Shown here piece after piece: positions 23,859-32,022 of a stretch of DNA of 64,000 nt. The DNA is from DATFVJ01 sp035517695 (GTDB lineage Bacteria; Actinomycetota; Actinomycetes; Streptosporangiales; Streptosporangiaceae), in NCBI GenBank assembly GCA_035517695.1, contig DATIYI010000041.1, positions 86,557 through 150,556 of the forward strand. Direction: 5' to 3'. The notes beneath the pieces are model-generated. The model had not been told where the DNA came from, did no database searches, and was given only the letters and a program-made list of their open reading frames with translations. Both the position numbers and the translations under genes were made by a program. Every line of letters starts with the position of its first letter. Within the stretch, counting starts at the first letter, position 1.

Positions 23859-25124
23859 ATGGCACAGGACGCGCAGCAGGAGGCTGGGGAGCCGGCCGCA
23901 GGAACAGCCGCGCCAGCGGGGACGGCCGCGCCAGCGGGGACGGCCGCGACGGCGGACGAGATCAGGCACTGGGTGGGGCAGTTTCTGGCCACCCACGATC
24001 CCGCGGCCATGCCGCCGGGCGAGTTCTTGCGTGCGCGCTTTGACGCGGGACTTGCCTGGGTGCACTACCCGCCCGGGTTCGGTGGCATGGGCGCGCCGCG
24101 GGCGCTGCAGGCCGTCGCGGATGCCGAGTTCGCCGCGGCCGGCGCGCCCTCCAATCATCCAGAACGCATCGGCATCGGGCTGGGCATGGCCGCCCCCACC
24201 ATCCTCACGTTCGGCACGGACGAGCAGCGCACGCGCTGGCTGCGCCCATTGTGGACAGGCGAGGAGGTCTGGTGCCAGCTGTTCAGCGAGCCGGGCGCGG
24301 GTTCCGACCTGGCCGGGCTCGCTACCCGCGCGGTCCGCGACGGCGACGACTGGGTGGTGACCGGCCAGAAGGTGTGGACCTCTCAGGCGCACCGGGCGCG
24401 CTGGGCGATCATGGTTGCCAGGAGCGACCCTGACGTGGCCAAGCATCGCGGGCTGACCTACTTCGCGTGCGACATGACGGTGCCGGGGGTCGAGGTGCGG
24501 CCATTGCGCCAGTTGACCGGCGAGGCCGAGTTTAACGAGGTGTTCCTGAGCGAGGTGCGGATTCCTGATGCGCACCGGCTCGGGGCAGTCGGCGACGGAT
24601 GGCGGGTGGCCATGACCACCCTGATGAGCGAGCGGGTCGCGATCGGCGGCGTGGCGCTGCCGAGGGAGGGCGGGATGATCGCGTCCGCCGCCCGGACGTG
24701 GCGGGATCGGCCAGACCTGCGTACCCCTGGGTTGCATGACCGCCTGCTGCGGCTCTGGGTGGAAGCGGAGGTGGCAAGGCTTGCTTCTGAACGGCTGCGC
24801 CAGGAACTCGCTGCTGGGCACCCGGGTCCAGAGGGGTCGGCGGCCAAGCTGGTGTTCGCGCGGCTGAACCAGGAGATCTCGGGATTTGAGGTCGAACTCG
24901 CCGGCCAGCAGGGCCTGTTGTACGACGACTGGACGATGCACCGGCCGGAGTCGGCAAACTTCTTCGGCCGCGGCCCCGGCTACAGGTACCTGCGGGCGCG
25001 CGGGAACTCGATCGAGGGCGGCACCTCCGAGGTGCTGCGCAACATCATCGCCGAGCGGGTGCTCGGCCTGCCGGCCGAGATCCGGATGGATAAGGACGTG
25101 CCATGGAAGGAACTGCCGCGGTGA
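23859..25124 (+). CDS. Acyl-CoA dehydrogenase, first subunit of a probable pair
   Basis: The 421-residue FAD enzyme shows the acyl-CoA dehydrogenase signatures QLFSEPGAGSDLAGL and VTGQKVWTSQAH and the C-terminal NSIEGGTSEVLRNIIAERVLGLP. These enzymes introduce an alpha-beta double bond into acyl-CoA thioesters. It overlaps a second, divergent acyl-CoA dehydrogenase gene. That tandem arrangement in actinobacteria usually marks a heterotetrameric FadE complex acting on steroid or other bulky side chains. The N-terminus carries a repeated GTAAPA segment encoded by an 18-bp duplication at 23907-23942. The start ATG follows GAAGGGAAGG. Confidence 0.9.
   Translation: MAQDAQQEAGEPAAGTAAPAGTAAPAGTAATADEIRHWVGQFLATHDPAAMPPGEFLRARFDAGLAWVHYPPGFGGMGAPRALQAVADAEFAAAGAPSNHPERIGIGLGMAAPTILTFGTDEQRTRWLRPLWTGEEVWCQLFSEPGAGSDLAGLATRAVRDGDDWVVTGQKVWTSQAHRARWAIMVARSDPDVAKHRGLTYFACDMTVPGVEVRPLRQLTGEAEFNEVFLSEVRIPDAHRLGAVGDGWRVAMTTLMSERVAIGGVALPREGGMIASAARTWRDRPDLRTPGLHDRLLRLWVEAEVARLASERLRQELAAGHPGPEGSAAKLVFARLNQEISGFEVELAGQQGLLYDDWTMHRPESANFFGRGPGYRYLRARGNSIEGGTSEVLRNIIAERVLGLPAEIRMDKDVPWKELPR
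23907..23942. repeat. 18-bp x2 in-frame repeat at the start of the acyl-CoA dehydrogenase gene
   Basis: Two perfect 18-bp units (GCCGCGCCAGCGGGGACG) extend the disordered N-terminus by six residues each. Confidence 0.85.
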
Positions 25125-26347
25125 ACGCCCCTGATCATCCGGCCACGGCCGACGACGCTTCGGTACCCGCGGGTGTGCCCTCGGCGGGCGGGGGCGCGCC
25201 GCGGCTTCCCGGCCTGCTGTACAGCGAGGACGAGGACAACCTGCGCGCGGCGGTGCGGGCGCTGCTCGAAGATCGCTGCGGCTGGCACGCGGTGCTCGCC
25301 AGAACCGAGACCGATGAGCCGTACGACCCCGGGCTCTGGCGGGCCCTCGCCAGCGACCTCGGCTGCGCCGGGCTCCTCATACCCGCCGAGCAGGGCGGCG
25401 CGGCGGCGTCTTTCCGCGAGGCCTGCGTCACGGCGGAGGAACTCGGGCGTGCCGTCGCACCCGTCCCGTACCTGGGCAGCGCGGTCGTGGCGACGGCCGC
25501 GCTGCTGACGGCCGGCGACACAGAACTGCTCGCCAAAATGGCCACGGGCGACGTCACCGCCGCGCTCGCGGTGCCGTTCTCGGACATGCCGGACGCGCCG
25601 GTGTCTCGTTCAGCCCGGCTCGCGCGGCCGCGGCCGGGCGACAGGGACTCCGGTGTGGCCAGGCTGAGCGGGACCATCGCGGGAGTCGCGGATGCGCTGC
25701 CCGCCGACGTGCTGCTCGTGCCCGCGGACGGCGTGCCTTTCGGGTTGTACGAGGTGGACGCCCGCGCCGCCGGGGTGGGCCGGACTGCCGTCACGTCGCT
25801 GGACATGACCAGGCAGCTGTGCGACCTGTCACTGCACGAGGTGCCCGCCCGGCGGATCGCGTCCGGGGCGGCGGCGGAGCGCGCGGTATCAGCCGGGCTC
25901 ACCGCTGGCGCGGCCGTGCTCGCCTCGGAACAACTCGGCCTCGCCGCGCAGTGCGTGCAGATGACCGTCGGCTACGTGGTTGACCGGCGGCAGTTCGCGC
26001 GCCAGGTCGGCTCGTTCCAGGCGCTCAAGCACCGTCTCGCCGACCTGTGGGTGTCGGTCACCCAGGCGAGGGCGGCCGCACGGTACGCCGCGGCTTGCCT
26101 GGCCACCGGTGACCCGGACACTGCGGTCGCGGTCGCGCTCGCCAAGTCCTGCTGCTGCGACGCGGCGATCACGGCGGCGCAGGAGTGCGTTCAGATGCAC
26201 GGCGGCATCGGCTTCACCTGGGAGCATCCCGCGCACCTGTACCTGAAGCGGGCCAAGAGCGCGTCGATCGCGTTCGGCACACCGGACAGGTGCCGAGCCA
26301 CCCTGGCCGGTCTTGCCGACCTGCCCGCCGCGTCCTCAACCGCCTAG
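25121..26347 (+). CDS. Acyl-CoA dehydrogenase, second subunit
   Basis: The 408-residue protein is a divergent acyl-CoA dehydrogenase. The N-terminal helical part reads DLGCAGLLIPAEQGGAA, and the C-terminal domain keeps DRRQFARQVGSFQALKHRLAD and CVQMHGGIGFTWEHPAHLYLKRA. GTG 25121 forms a GTGA overlap with the preceding stop and has GGAAGGA in front; ATG 25103 is the alternative. In heteromeric FadE pairs one subunit supplies the catalytic base and both shape the FAD site, which fits the unequal conservation here. The two genes should be translated together. Confidence 0.9.
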   Translation: MNAPDHPATADDASVPAGVPSAGGGAPRLPGLLYSEDEDNLRAAVRALLEDRCGWHAVLARTETDEPYDPGLWRALASDLGCAGLLIPAEQGGAAASFREACVTAEELGRAVAPVPYLGSAVVATAALLTAGDTELLAKMATGDVTAALAVPFSDMPDAPVSRSARLARPRPGDRDSGVARLSGTIAGVADALPADVLLVPADGVPFGLYEVDARAAGVGRTAVTSLDMTRQLCDLSLHEVPARRIASGAAAERAVSAGLTAGAAVLASEQLGLAAQCVQMTVGYVVDRRQFARQVGSFQALKHRLADLWVSVTQARAAARYAAACLATGDPDTAVAVALAKSCCCDAAITAAQECVQMHGGIGFTWEHPAHLYLKRAKSASIAFGTPDRCRATLAGLADLPAASSTA

Positions 26348-26367
26348 CTGGCAGTAACCTCTCGTGG

Positions 26368-28209
26368 GTGACCTTGGCTGACATCATTCCTCGCGCGTCC
26401 CTGTTCGGAAACCCAGAACGCATCTCGCCGCAAGTCTCGCCTGACGGCACCCGGCTGGCCTGGATCGCCCCGCGCGACGGCGTGCTCAACGTGTGGGCCG
26501 CCACCATCGGGGCCGACGACGCCCGCCCGGTGACCGACGATACGGACCGCGGGATCCGAACCTTCTTCTGGGCCCCGGACGACGCGCGGCTCGGCTACTT
26601 GCAAGATCGCGGTGGGGACGAGAACTGGCGGCTGTACGACGTCAACCTGGCGACCGGGCAGGTTCGCGACCTGACGCCCTACGACGGTGTTCAAGCCCAG
26701 GTCATCGGTCGCGACCTGGACATCCCCGACCGGATGCTGATCGGCCTCAACCGGGACAACGAGCAGCTGCACGACGTGTACGAGCTCCACCTGGCGACCG
26801 GCGAGCTGACCAAGGTGCTGGAGAATCCGGGGCTGGTGGGGCTGGTGGCGGATGCCAGCCTGCACGTCAGGGCCGGTATCGCGCCGCGGCCGGACGGCGG
26901 CCGCACGATCATGGTCCGCGACCTGGGCGAGCCTGATGCGCCCTGGCGCCGGTTGCTCGAGGTTGACCAAGAGGACAGCCTGGCCACGGGTCCGGCCGGT
27001 TTCAGCGCCGATGGCACCCGGCTGCTGCTGACCACCTCGGTGGGCGTCAACGCCGCGCGGCTCGTCTGGATGGACCTGGCCACCGGCGAGATGGCGGTGG
27101 TCGCGCAGGACCCCGAGTACGACGTCGCCGAAGCGCTGGTCGAGCGGCGCAGCAGGGTGCCGCGGCTGGTGGCGTTCCAGCGCGAGCGGCTGCAGTGGCA
27201 GCCCCTTGACCCGGGGGCGGCGGATGACCTTGCCGCACTGCAGGCTCTCGATCAGGGCGATCTGCGCCCGCTATCCCGTGACCGGGAGGAAGGGACCTGG
27301 GTCGTCGCCTACGATCACGCGGACGGGCCGGCCCGCTTCTATTCCTTCGACCGCGGCACGGGCCGTGGCACGTTCCTGTTCGCGGACCGGCCCGCGCTGG
27401 CGGACGCTGTCCTCGCCCCGATGGAGCCGTTCTCGTTCACCTCCAGGGACGGCCTGCGGATCCACGGGTACCTGACCTTCCCAGCCGGGGTTTCCAGGCA
27501 GTCCATGCCCACCGTGCTGGACGTGCACGGCGGCCCGTGGACCCGCGACACCTGGGGCTTTGACCCAGAAGCGCAGTGGCTGGCCAACCGTGGATACCTC
27601 TGCGTCCAGGTGAACTTCCGCGGCTCGACCGGCTACGGCAAGGCCTTCGCGAACGCGGGTAACCGCGAGTGGGGCGCGCGGATGCACGACGACCTGGTGG
27701 ACGCCGTGGACTGGGTGATCTCGCAGGGTTACGCCGATCCGGCGCGCGTGGGCATCTACGGCGGCTCCTACGGCGGGTACGCGGCGCTGATCGGTGCCAC
27801 TTTCACCCCGGATCTATTCCGCTGCGCGGTCGATATCGTCGGGCCGTCGAATCTCTCGACGCTGATCCGCACGGTTCCTGCGTACTGGAAACCGGTGATC
27901 GCCGAGTTTCACACGCGGGTAGGCGATCCAGATACCGAACCCGACTTCCTGTGGTCTCGCTCGCCACTGTCGCGGGTCGAGGCGATCCGCACCCCGCTGC
28001 TGATCGCCCAGGGCGCGAACGACCCCCGGGTGAAGCAGGCAGAAAGCGAGCAGATCGTGACCGCGCTACGCGAGAAAGGCATCCCGCACGAGTACCTGCT
28101 GTTCCCCGACGAGGGACACGGTTTCGCCAAGCCGGAGAACCGGCTGCGTTTCTACGCCGCGGCCGAGCGTTTCCTCGCCAGTCACCTCGGCGGCCGCTTC
28201 GAACCCTGA
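26368..28209 (+). CDS. S9-family serine peptidase (acyl-peptide hydrolase/prolyl oligopeptidase type)
   Basis: The 613-residue enzyme has an N-terminal beta-propeller (repeated SPDGTRLAW, DDARLGY and ATGEM motifs). An alpha/beta hydrolase domain follows, with the nucleophile S467 in YGGSYGGY, D552 in ANDPRV and H584 in DEGHGF, plus the HGGPW oxyanion loop. It should cleave short peptides or acylated N-termini in the cytoplasm, since no signal peptide is present. The likely start, GTG 26368, has no Shine-Dalgarno; TAACCT 14 bp upstream could be a -10 box giving a leaderless message. The 3' end overlaps the rhodanese gene tail to tail by 28 bp. Confidence 0.9.
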   Translation: MTLADIIPRASLFGNPERISPQVSPDGTRLAWIAPRDGVLNVWAATIGADDARPVTDDTDRGIRTFFWAPDDARLGYLQDRGGDENWRLYDVNLATGQVRDLTPYDGVQAQVIGRDLDIPDRMLIGLNRDNEQLHDVYELHLATGELTKVLENPGLVGLVADASLHVRAGIAPRPDGGRTIMVRDLGEPDAPWRRLLEVDQEDSLATGPAGFSADGTRLLLTTSVGVNAARLVWMDLATGEMAVVAQDPEYDVAEALVERRSRVPRLVAFQRERLQWQPLDPGAADDLAALQALDQGDLRPLSRDREEGTWVVAYDHADGPARFYSFDRGTGRGTFLFADRPALADAVLAPMEPFSFTSRDGLRIHGYLTFPAGVSRQSMPTVLDVHGGPWTRDTWGFDPEAQWLANRGYLCVQVNFRGSTGYGKAFANAGNREWGARMHDDLVDAVDWVISQGYADPARVGIYGGSYGGYAALIGATFTPDLFRCAVDIVGPSNLSTLIRTVPAYWKPVIAEFHTRVGDPDTEPDFLWSRSPLSRVEAIRTPLLIAQGANDPRVKQAESEQIVTALREKGIPHEYLLFPDEGHGFAKPENRLRFYAAAERFLASHLGGRFEP

Positions 28210-28622
28210 CCCGCCATCGCCGGGGGAGCGACTACCGGCAGCCCGGCGGCGGCCCAGGCGCGGAACCCGCCCGCGATATCCGTCGCTTTGGCGAGGCCCA
28301 GTTCCTGCAGCGCGACCGCGGCCAGGCTGGAGGTGTAACCCTCTGAGCAGATCACCAGGATGCGGTCGTCGTATCCGGTGACCGATGCCAGCTTGGCCTG
28401 CGACGCGGGATCGAACCGCCACTCGAGGACATTGCGCTCGATCACGGTCGCGCCTGGTATCTCGCCCTCGGCAGCGCGCTGAGCAGCCGGGCGAATGTCA
28501 ACCAGGGTCGCGCCGTGGTCAAGCTCGCTGAACGCCTGCCGCGGCGTCACCCGGCTGAGGCGTGCGCGCGCCTCAGCGAGAATTTCGTCGATCGTGCGCG
28601 CGCCCGCCGGCTGCGGTGTCAC
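28182..28622 (-). CDS. Rhodanese-domain protein
   Basis: The 146-residue single rhodanese domain shows RVTPRQAFSEL, TLVDIRPAAQRAAEGEIPGA, and the catalytic cysteine in the loop VICSEGYTSS, followed by the closing GGFRAWAAAGLPV. Rhodaneses carry sulfane sulfur as a cysteine persulfide. GTG 28622 overlaps the stop of the cysteine dioxygenase gene as GTGA, so both proteins should be made together. This supports a joint role in cysteine or persulfide turnover. Confidence 0.9.
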   Translation of the reverse strand: MTPQPAGARTIDEILAEARARLSRVTPRQAFSELDHGATLVDIRPAAQRAAEGEIPGATVIERNVLEWRFDPASQAKLASVTGYDDRILVICSEGYTSSLAAVALQELGLAKATDIAGGFRAWAAAGLPVVAPPAMAGQGSKRPPR

Positions 28623-29164
28623 CAGTCCCGCGCGCTCTCGCTGCGGCCCGCGACGAACCCCTCGCCGGTGACGTCGTAGCGGGTCATCCCGGCCAGCGGC
28701 GGAGAGTAGGCGTGCAGGCTTACCGCGGGCGCCGCAGAGTTGTTTCGCACGTCGTGCACGATGTCGGGCCCGATTTCGCGTGCCTGCCCGGCCCCAATGA
28801 CAACCGACGCGTCCGGCCGGTGCTCCTCGAGGACACCCCAGGCGAGCGCGAAAGCGCCTGCCGAGCCGCCATGGTCGTGGAAGCCGGTCGACTGGCCGGG
28901 TAGCCAGGTGATCAGCCAGACGTCATAACCGTCGCCCGCGTGGATCTGGTCGTACCAGCGCCCATCCGCGTTAAGCCGAACCCGGGAGATCCACTCCTCG
29001 GGCCGCGCCGCCAGCGTGCGCGCCGTCTCGGCCAGTTGCTCTGTGCTCAGTTGCTCTGTGCTCAGTTGCTCTGTGCTCAGCGCCTGTGTGCTCAGCGCCT
29101 GTGTGCTCAGCGCCTGTGAGCTTGGCTGCTGCGTGCCCGGTGGCACCCCGATTGTGGTGGTCAT
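28619..29164 (-). CDS. Cysteine dioxygenase (cupin, type I)
   Basis: The 181-residue cupin has the iron ligands H96 and H98 in TGFHDHGGSAGAF and H137 in PDIVHDVRN, the pattern of bacterial cysteine dioxygenases that oxidise cysteine to cysteine sulfinate. The start ATG follows GGAGA. Residues 17-45 are a low-complexity STQAL x3 / STEQL x3 array made by 15-bp tandem repeats; it sits ahead of the cupin core and probably does not affect catalysis. The gene leads a two-gene operon with the rhodanese. A plausible promoter (TTGATT, 17 bp, AAGATC) lies near 29330-29360 on this strand. Confidence 0.9.
   Translation of the reverse strand: MTTTIGVPPGTQQPSSQALSTQALSTQALSTEQLSTEQLSTEQLAETARTLAARPEEWISRVRLNADGRWYDQIHAGDGYDVWLITWLPGQSTGFHDHGGSAGAFALAWGVLEEHRPDASVVIGAGQAREIGPDIVHDVRNNSAAPAVSLHAYSPPLAGMTRYDVTGEGFVAGRSESARDW
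29036..29125. repeat. 15-bp minisatellite (3+3 units) in the cysteine dioxygenase gene
   Basis: Three perfect copies of TTGCTCTGTGCTCAG (29036-29080) are followed by two perfect and one altered copy of CGCCTGTGTGCTCAG (29081-29125). The two unit types differ in only a few bases, so one array arose from the other. Confidence 0.95.
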
Positions 29165-29773
29165 TTTCTGCGTCTCCACATCTGTTCGATCCTTGACCGC
29201 CGGTGGCCGGGACGGCCGACATGGCCGTCGTGGCTGTCCGAACCGGACAGAGCGCGCTGGCCTGCCGGCGCAGGTCGACGTGGAGACGCTGGTGACGATG
29301 CGTGCCAATGTGCACGAGGACGATCTTGCCAGATTTCTGAACTAAATCAATCGCCTTAATCGACTTTTTGTCTGGCCGCGCCTCCGGGGCGGGCGGCCCT
29401 CGGCCCAGGCCGGACGCGTGGCCAGCACGGACGGCCAGGTTGCGCGGCGCACCTACGTCCCCAGCCACGAACGTGCTTTGACGCAGCCCGTCGCACCACC
29501 CGGCCCCAGGCTGGCCCCAGGTCCACGGCGGGATCCTGCCATCTACCACCAATGTGCGCGTGCCGCGGGCGCAGCGTCAGTGATCCTTATCTCCAACGAT
29601 CGAGCCGCCAATGACCGGCCCCTACGGCACGCGATGTCGAGACCATAAGTGAGCCGCCCACACAGGCCGTTGGGGAAGGGCTTAATCGCCTGCGCAGGCG
29701 GACAGCTGTGTCCGGAGAGCCGATGTCCCCTGGTTTGTTGCGTCGCAAAGCGAAGGGGAACCGTTCAGCCTTT
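29165..29773. other. Long intergenic region upstream of the WxL-like gene
   Basis: The first 200 bp carry the probable promoter of the cysteine dioxygenase gene, including an A/T-rich patch at 29340-29375. The rest (29400-29770) has no recognisable gene. Around 29680-29790 short complementary stretches suggest structured RNA ahead of the conserved leader, but I cannot assign a riboswitch class. Confidence 0.45.
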
Positions 29774-29916
29774 GCTAACGGCTTGCTTCCGGGCGCCAGA
29801 CATCTACCCCAACCACGGTTTGTAACTCCTTGAGTTTGGACAATTACTTATCGTTGACAAGGAGTTCGCGACCTTGCAATATCTGCCGTGAGCGCGGCCC
29901 AAAATCGGGGGGACCA
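29774..29916 (+). promoter_or_regulatory. Conserved leader of WxL-like genes, copy A
   Basis: This leader shares with the region before 40925 the blocks GCTAACGGC, GTTTGTAAC, GAGTTTGGACAATTAC (16 identical bases), TTCGCGA-CTTGCA, GTGAGC, and ATCGGGGGGACC just before the start codon. Distances to the ATG are almost equal (99 and 101 bp from GTTTGTAAC). Copy A also has a 9-bp inverted repeat, AACTCCTTG with CAAGGAGTT, and a promoter-like TTGACA-17-CAATAT. It may be a common promoter plus untranslated region. Confidence 0.75.
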
Positions 29917-30798
29917 ATGCGCAAAATTCCAGCTCGATTGCCTGCGACGGGGAGGAAACAGCGCAGGCCAGCGGTTATCGGCCTCGGCGCGACAGTGCTG
30001 AGCGTCGCGGTAGCCGCGCTAACCGCTCCAGAACTGGCGGTGGCCTCGACGCACGTCGGCACGGGCACGACGACCAACGGCCCATCCAATGCTTCATCCG
30101 CGCCTGCGGTACCGGCTGCGCCGGCGTCATCGATGACGGCGCCTTCCCGCCCCAGCTCGCCAGCCGCGCACGCCGCGCCTGCACGGCTGGCAAATACCGC
30201 CAATCCGGCGACAGGCGCCAGACCGCTCAGCACTCCCGCCGCTCCCACCCCCGTGCCCACTTCTGTTTCGGCTTCCCCCGCATCCGCACCCGCCGGCACT
30301 CCAACCGGGAGCACGATCCTAAGTACGTCGGTTTCGCCGGCCATCGCTCTGGTCGACAACACAGCGTCGTTCGCCCTCGACGGCAATGTCGGTGACCAGC
30401 CGGTATTTACCTCGGCGGTGGGCTTGACCGTGCTCACCAACCTCGCCGGCTACAGCGTGACCGTAACGCCCGTGACGGTCGGGGGGTCACTACCGGCCGA
30501 CGCGACCGGCTCCCTCGTCTCATCGACGGCGCCGACCACCAACACCGACACGATCCCGGTGAGCGACATCTCGGTCGAGGAGACCACTGGCACTCCTACG
30601 CCGAGCAGCGGCACGGTCATCTCGCCCACCTACACGCCGCTGTCGAGTACCGGCGTGCAGGTGTACAGCCAGACCGGGCCTTCGGCGAACACAGGCGACG
30701 CGCTCAGCAACGACTACGAGTACAGTACGCCGATCCCAGCCGTTACCAGGGACACCTATACGGTCCAGCTCGACTATGTCGCCGCGGCTCCCCTCTAA
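29917..30798 (+). CDS. Secreted WxL-like surface protein
   Basis: The 293-residue protein has a basic N-terminus and signal helix (VIGLGATVLSVAVAALTAPELAVAS), then a Pro/Ala/Thr-rich stalk of about 110 residues. A C-terminal beta-sandwich follows, starting VSPAIALVDNTASFALDGNVGDQPV and ending YTVQLDYVAAAPL. That domain is closely related to the one at 40925-41629 (PVTVGG, DTIxVxDISVEET, GDxLSNDYEY, TYTVQLDY are shared) and to the C-terminus of the 1105-residue adhesin. It resembles WxL domains in layout but lacks tryptophan motifs. ATG 29917 follows a GGGGGGA site. A DUF916-like gene follows by 43 bp. Confidence 0.8.
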   Translation: MRKIPARLPATGRKQRRPAVIGLGATVLSVAVAALTAPELAVASTHVGTGTTTNGPSNASSAPAVPAAPASSMTAPSRPSSPAAHAAPARLANTANPATGARPLSTPAAPTPVPTSVSASPASAPAGTPTGSTILSTSVSPAIALVDNTASFALDGNVGDQPVFTSAVGLTVLTNLAGYSVTVTPVTVGGSLPADATGSLVSSTAPTTNTDTIPVSDISVEETTGTPTPSSGTVISPTYTPLSSTGVQVYSQTGPSANTGDALSNDYEYSTPIPAVTRDTYTVQLDYVAAAPL

Positions 30799-30841
30799 CG
30801 GCGACGCTTTGCGGGCCTGCGGCAACTAGAAGTGAGGACAT

Positions 30842-31891
30842 GTGCGTAACCGCCGGAAGCCGCTGCGGGCAGGCCACCTCCGCTGCGGACGTGGCCTCCC
30901 CGCGCCGATCGGGGTTGCGTCGCTCGCCGGGGCTCTGAGCGCAGCAGTTGTCGCTGCCGTTCCCGCCGCCGCGGCGCCGGCGCCCGGCAATCCTGGGATC
31001 CCCCATCTACCGGGCGTCGGCATGCTGGTCACCCCGCCCCGCTTGGTTGTGGCAGCCAGCCAGGTAGCCAAGGTTCAGCAGCTGGAGATAGAGAACAGGG
31101 GGAGCGTCCGGCTGGACATAAACACCCAGCTGGAGGGCGTGTCTCAGCGTGCCGACGGGTCGACCCTGGTCGAGCCGAACGCCCCGTACTCGGCGGTCAA
31201 CTGGGTCACGGTGGCGCCGGACCACTTCCAGGTCGGCACGGGCACCCGACGCTACATTCACGTCCGCTTCCGCGTGCCGTCGAACGCCGAGCCTGGTGAC
31301 CACAATGTCGCGATCATTTTCATGGAACCGCCGATGGCCGCGAAGAAGAGCAACAGCAACGCTGGACAACAAAGCAACGTCCGCATCGCGGACGGAATAG
31401 GCGTACCGGCCCTTATCACGGTGCCAGGTCCAGTGATCGACGACGTGAGCATCACCCGTCTGAAGGCGCCGGGATTTTCCGCTGGCGGGCCCATTCCGCT
31501 TGCCGCGACGGTGCGCGAATCGGGTGACGTCCATCATAGCTTTGTCGGCGCAGGCAACCGGCTTGAGGCACGGGCGGGCCGGGCAATAGTGATGTTTCCG
31601 CCTTTCGCGGTGCTACGCGGATCAACGGTCACCCTCGCCGCCAAATGGACGCACCCTCCGCTGATGTGCGTCTGCCACCTCACGACGGCCGTGGCAACGG
31701 GCGGACACCGCAGCATCGCTACCGCGACCGTCGTCATCTTCCCGCTCGTGCGCGCGCTCGCCGCGCTCGCCGCGCTCGCCGCGCTGGTGGTCGCTTTCCT
31801 GCTGCTGCGTCGCCGCCAGGGCCGCAGGCTCGCGGCCGCCTACGAGGCCGGCCGCCAGGCCGGCCTCGATGACGGCGCCCCGCCCGACTAG
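30842..31891 (+). CDS. Membrane-anchored DUF916/WxL-interacting-like protein
   Basis: The 349-residue protein has a signal peptide (ending PAAAAPAPG) and an Ig-like domain in which VSPxxF-type strands read WVTVAPDHFQVGTGTRRY followed by VPSNAEPGDHNVAIIF. This matches the peptidoglycan-binding (DUF916) half of WxL-interacting proteins. A second beta domain (residues about 200-290), one membrane helix (FPLVRALAALAALAALVVAFLLL) and a basic tail follow. In Firmicutes such proteins hold WxL-domain proteins on the cell wall. Here the gene directly follows a WxL-like gene. GTG 30842 has GAGGA in front. Confidence 0.78.
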   Translation: MRNRRKPLRAGHLRCGRGLPAPIGVASLAGALSAAVVAAVPAAAAPAPGNPGIPHLPGVGMLVTPPRLVVAASQVAKVQQLEIENRGSVRLDINTQLEGVSQRADGSTLVEPNAPYSAVNWVTVAPDHFQVGTGTRRYIHVRFRVPSNAEPGDHNVAIIFMEPPMAAKKSNSNAGQQSNVRIADGIGVPALITVPGPVIDDVSITRLKAPGFSAGGPIPLAATVRESGDVHHSFVGAGNRLEARAGRAIVMFPPFAVLRGSTVTLAAKWTHPPLMCVCHLTTAVATGGHRSIATATVVIFPLVRALAALAALAALVVAFLLLRRRQGRRLAAAYEAGRQAGLDDGAPPD

Positions 31892-31939
31892 GCTGGCCCG
31901 ACGCGCAAGGCACAAGAGGAATATTCCCGCACGGGACAG

Positions 31940-31977
31940 CCGCGGATCGCGTGGGCTATAGCGCACGCGATCCGCGG
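31940..31977. terminator. 14-bp hairpin; dispersed palindromic element copy 2
   Basis: CCGCGGATCGCGTG (31940-31953) pairs perfectly with CACGCGATCCGCGG (31964-31977) around a 10-base loop. It lies between convergent genes, where it can act as a bidirectional terminator. The left arm and loop recur at 5882-5915 inside a coding region, so it is also a repeated element. Confidence 0.75.
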
Positions 31978-32022
31978 CGTTCGTGGGCCGCCGCTCGGCA
32001 CTTCTCTAAAGGAACTGCCGCC

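Noticed and set aside
29650..29800. A cyclic di-AMP (ydaO-type) riboswitch ahead of the WxL-like gene
   Set aside because: Fragments such as GCTTAATC and GGGGAACC occur, but the GGTGAATC and CCGTCAGCTAAC blocks are not in the required order and the closing P1 stem does not pair. A covariance-model search (RF00379) would decide.
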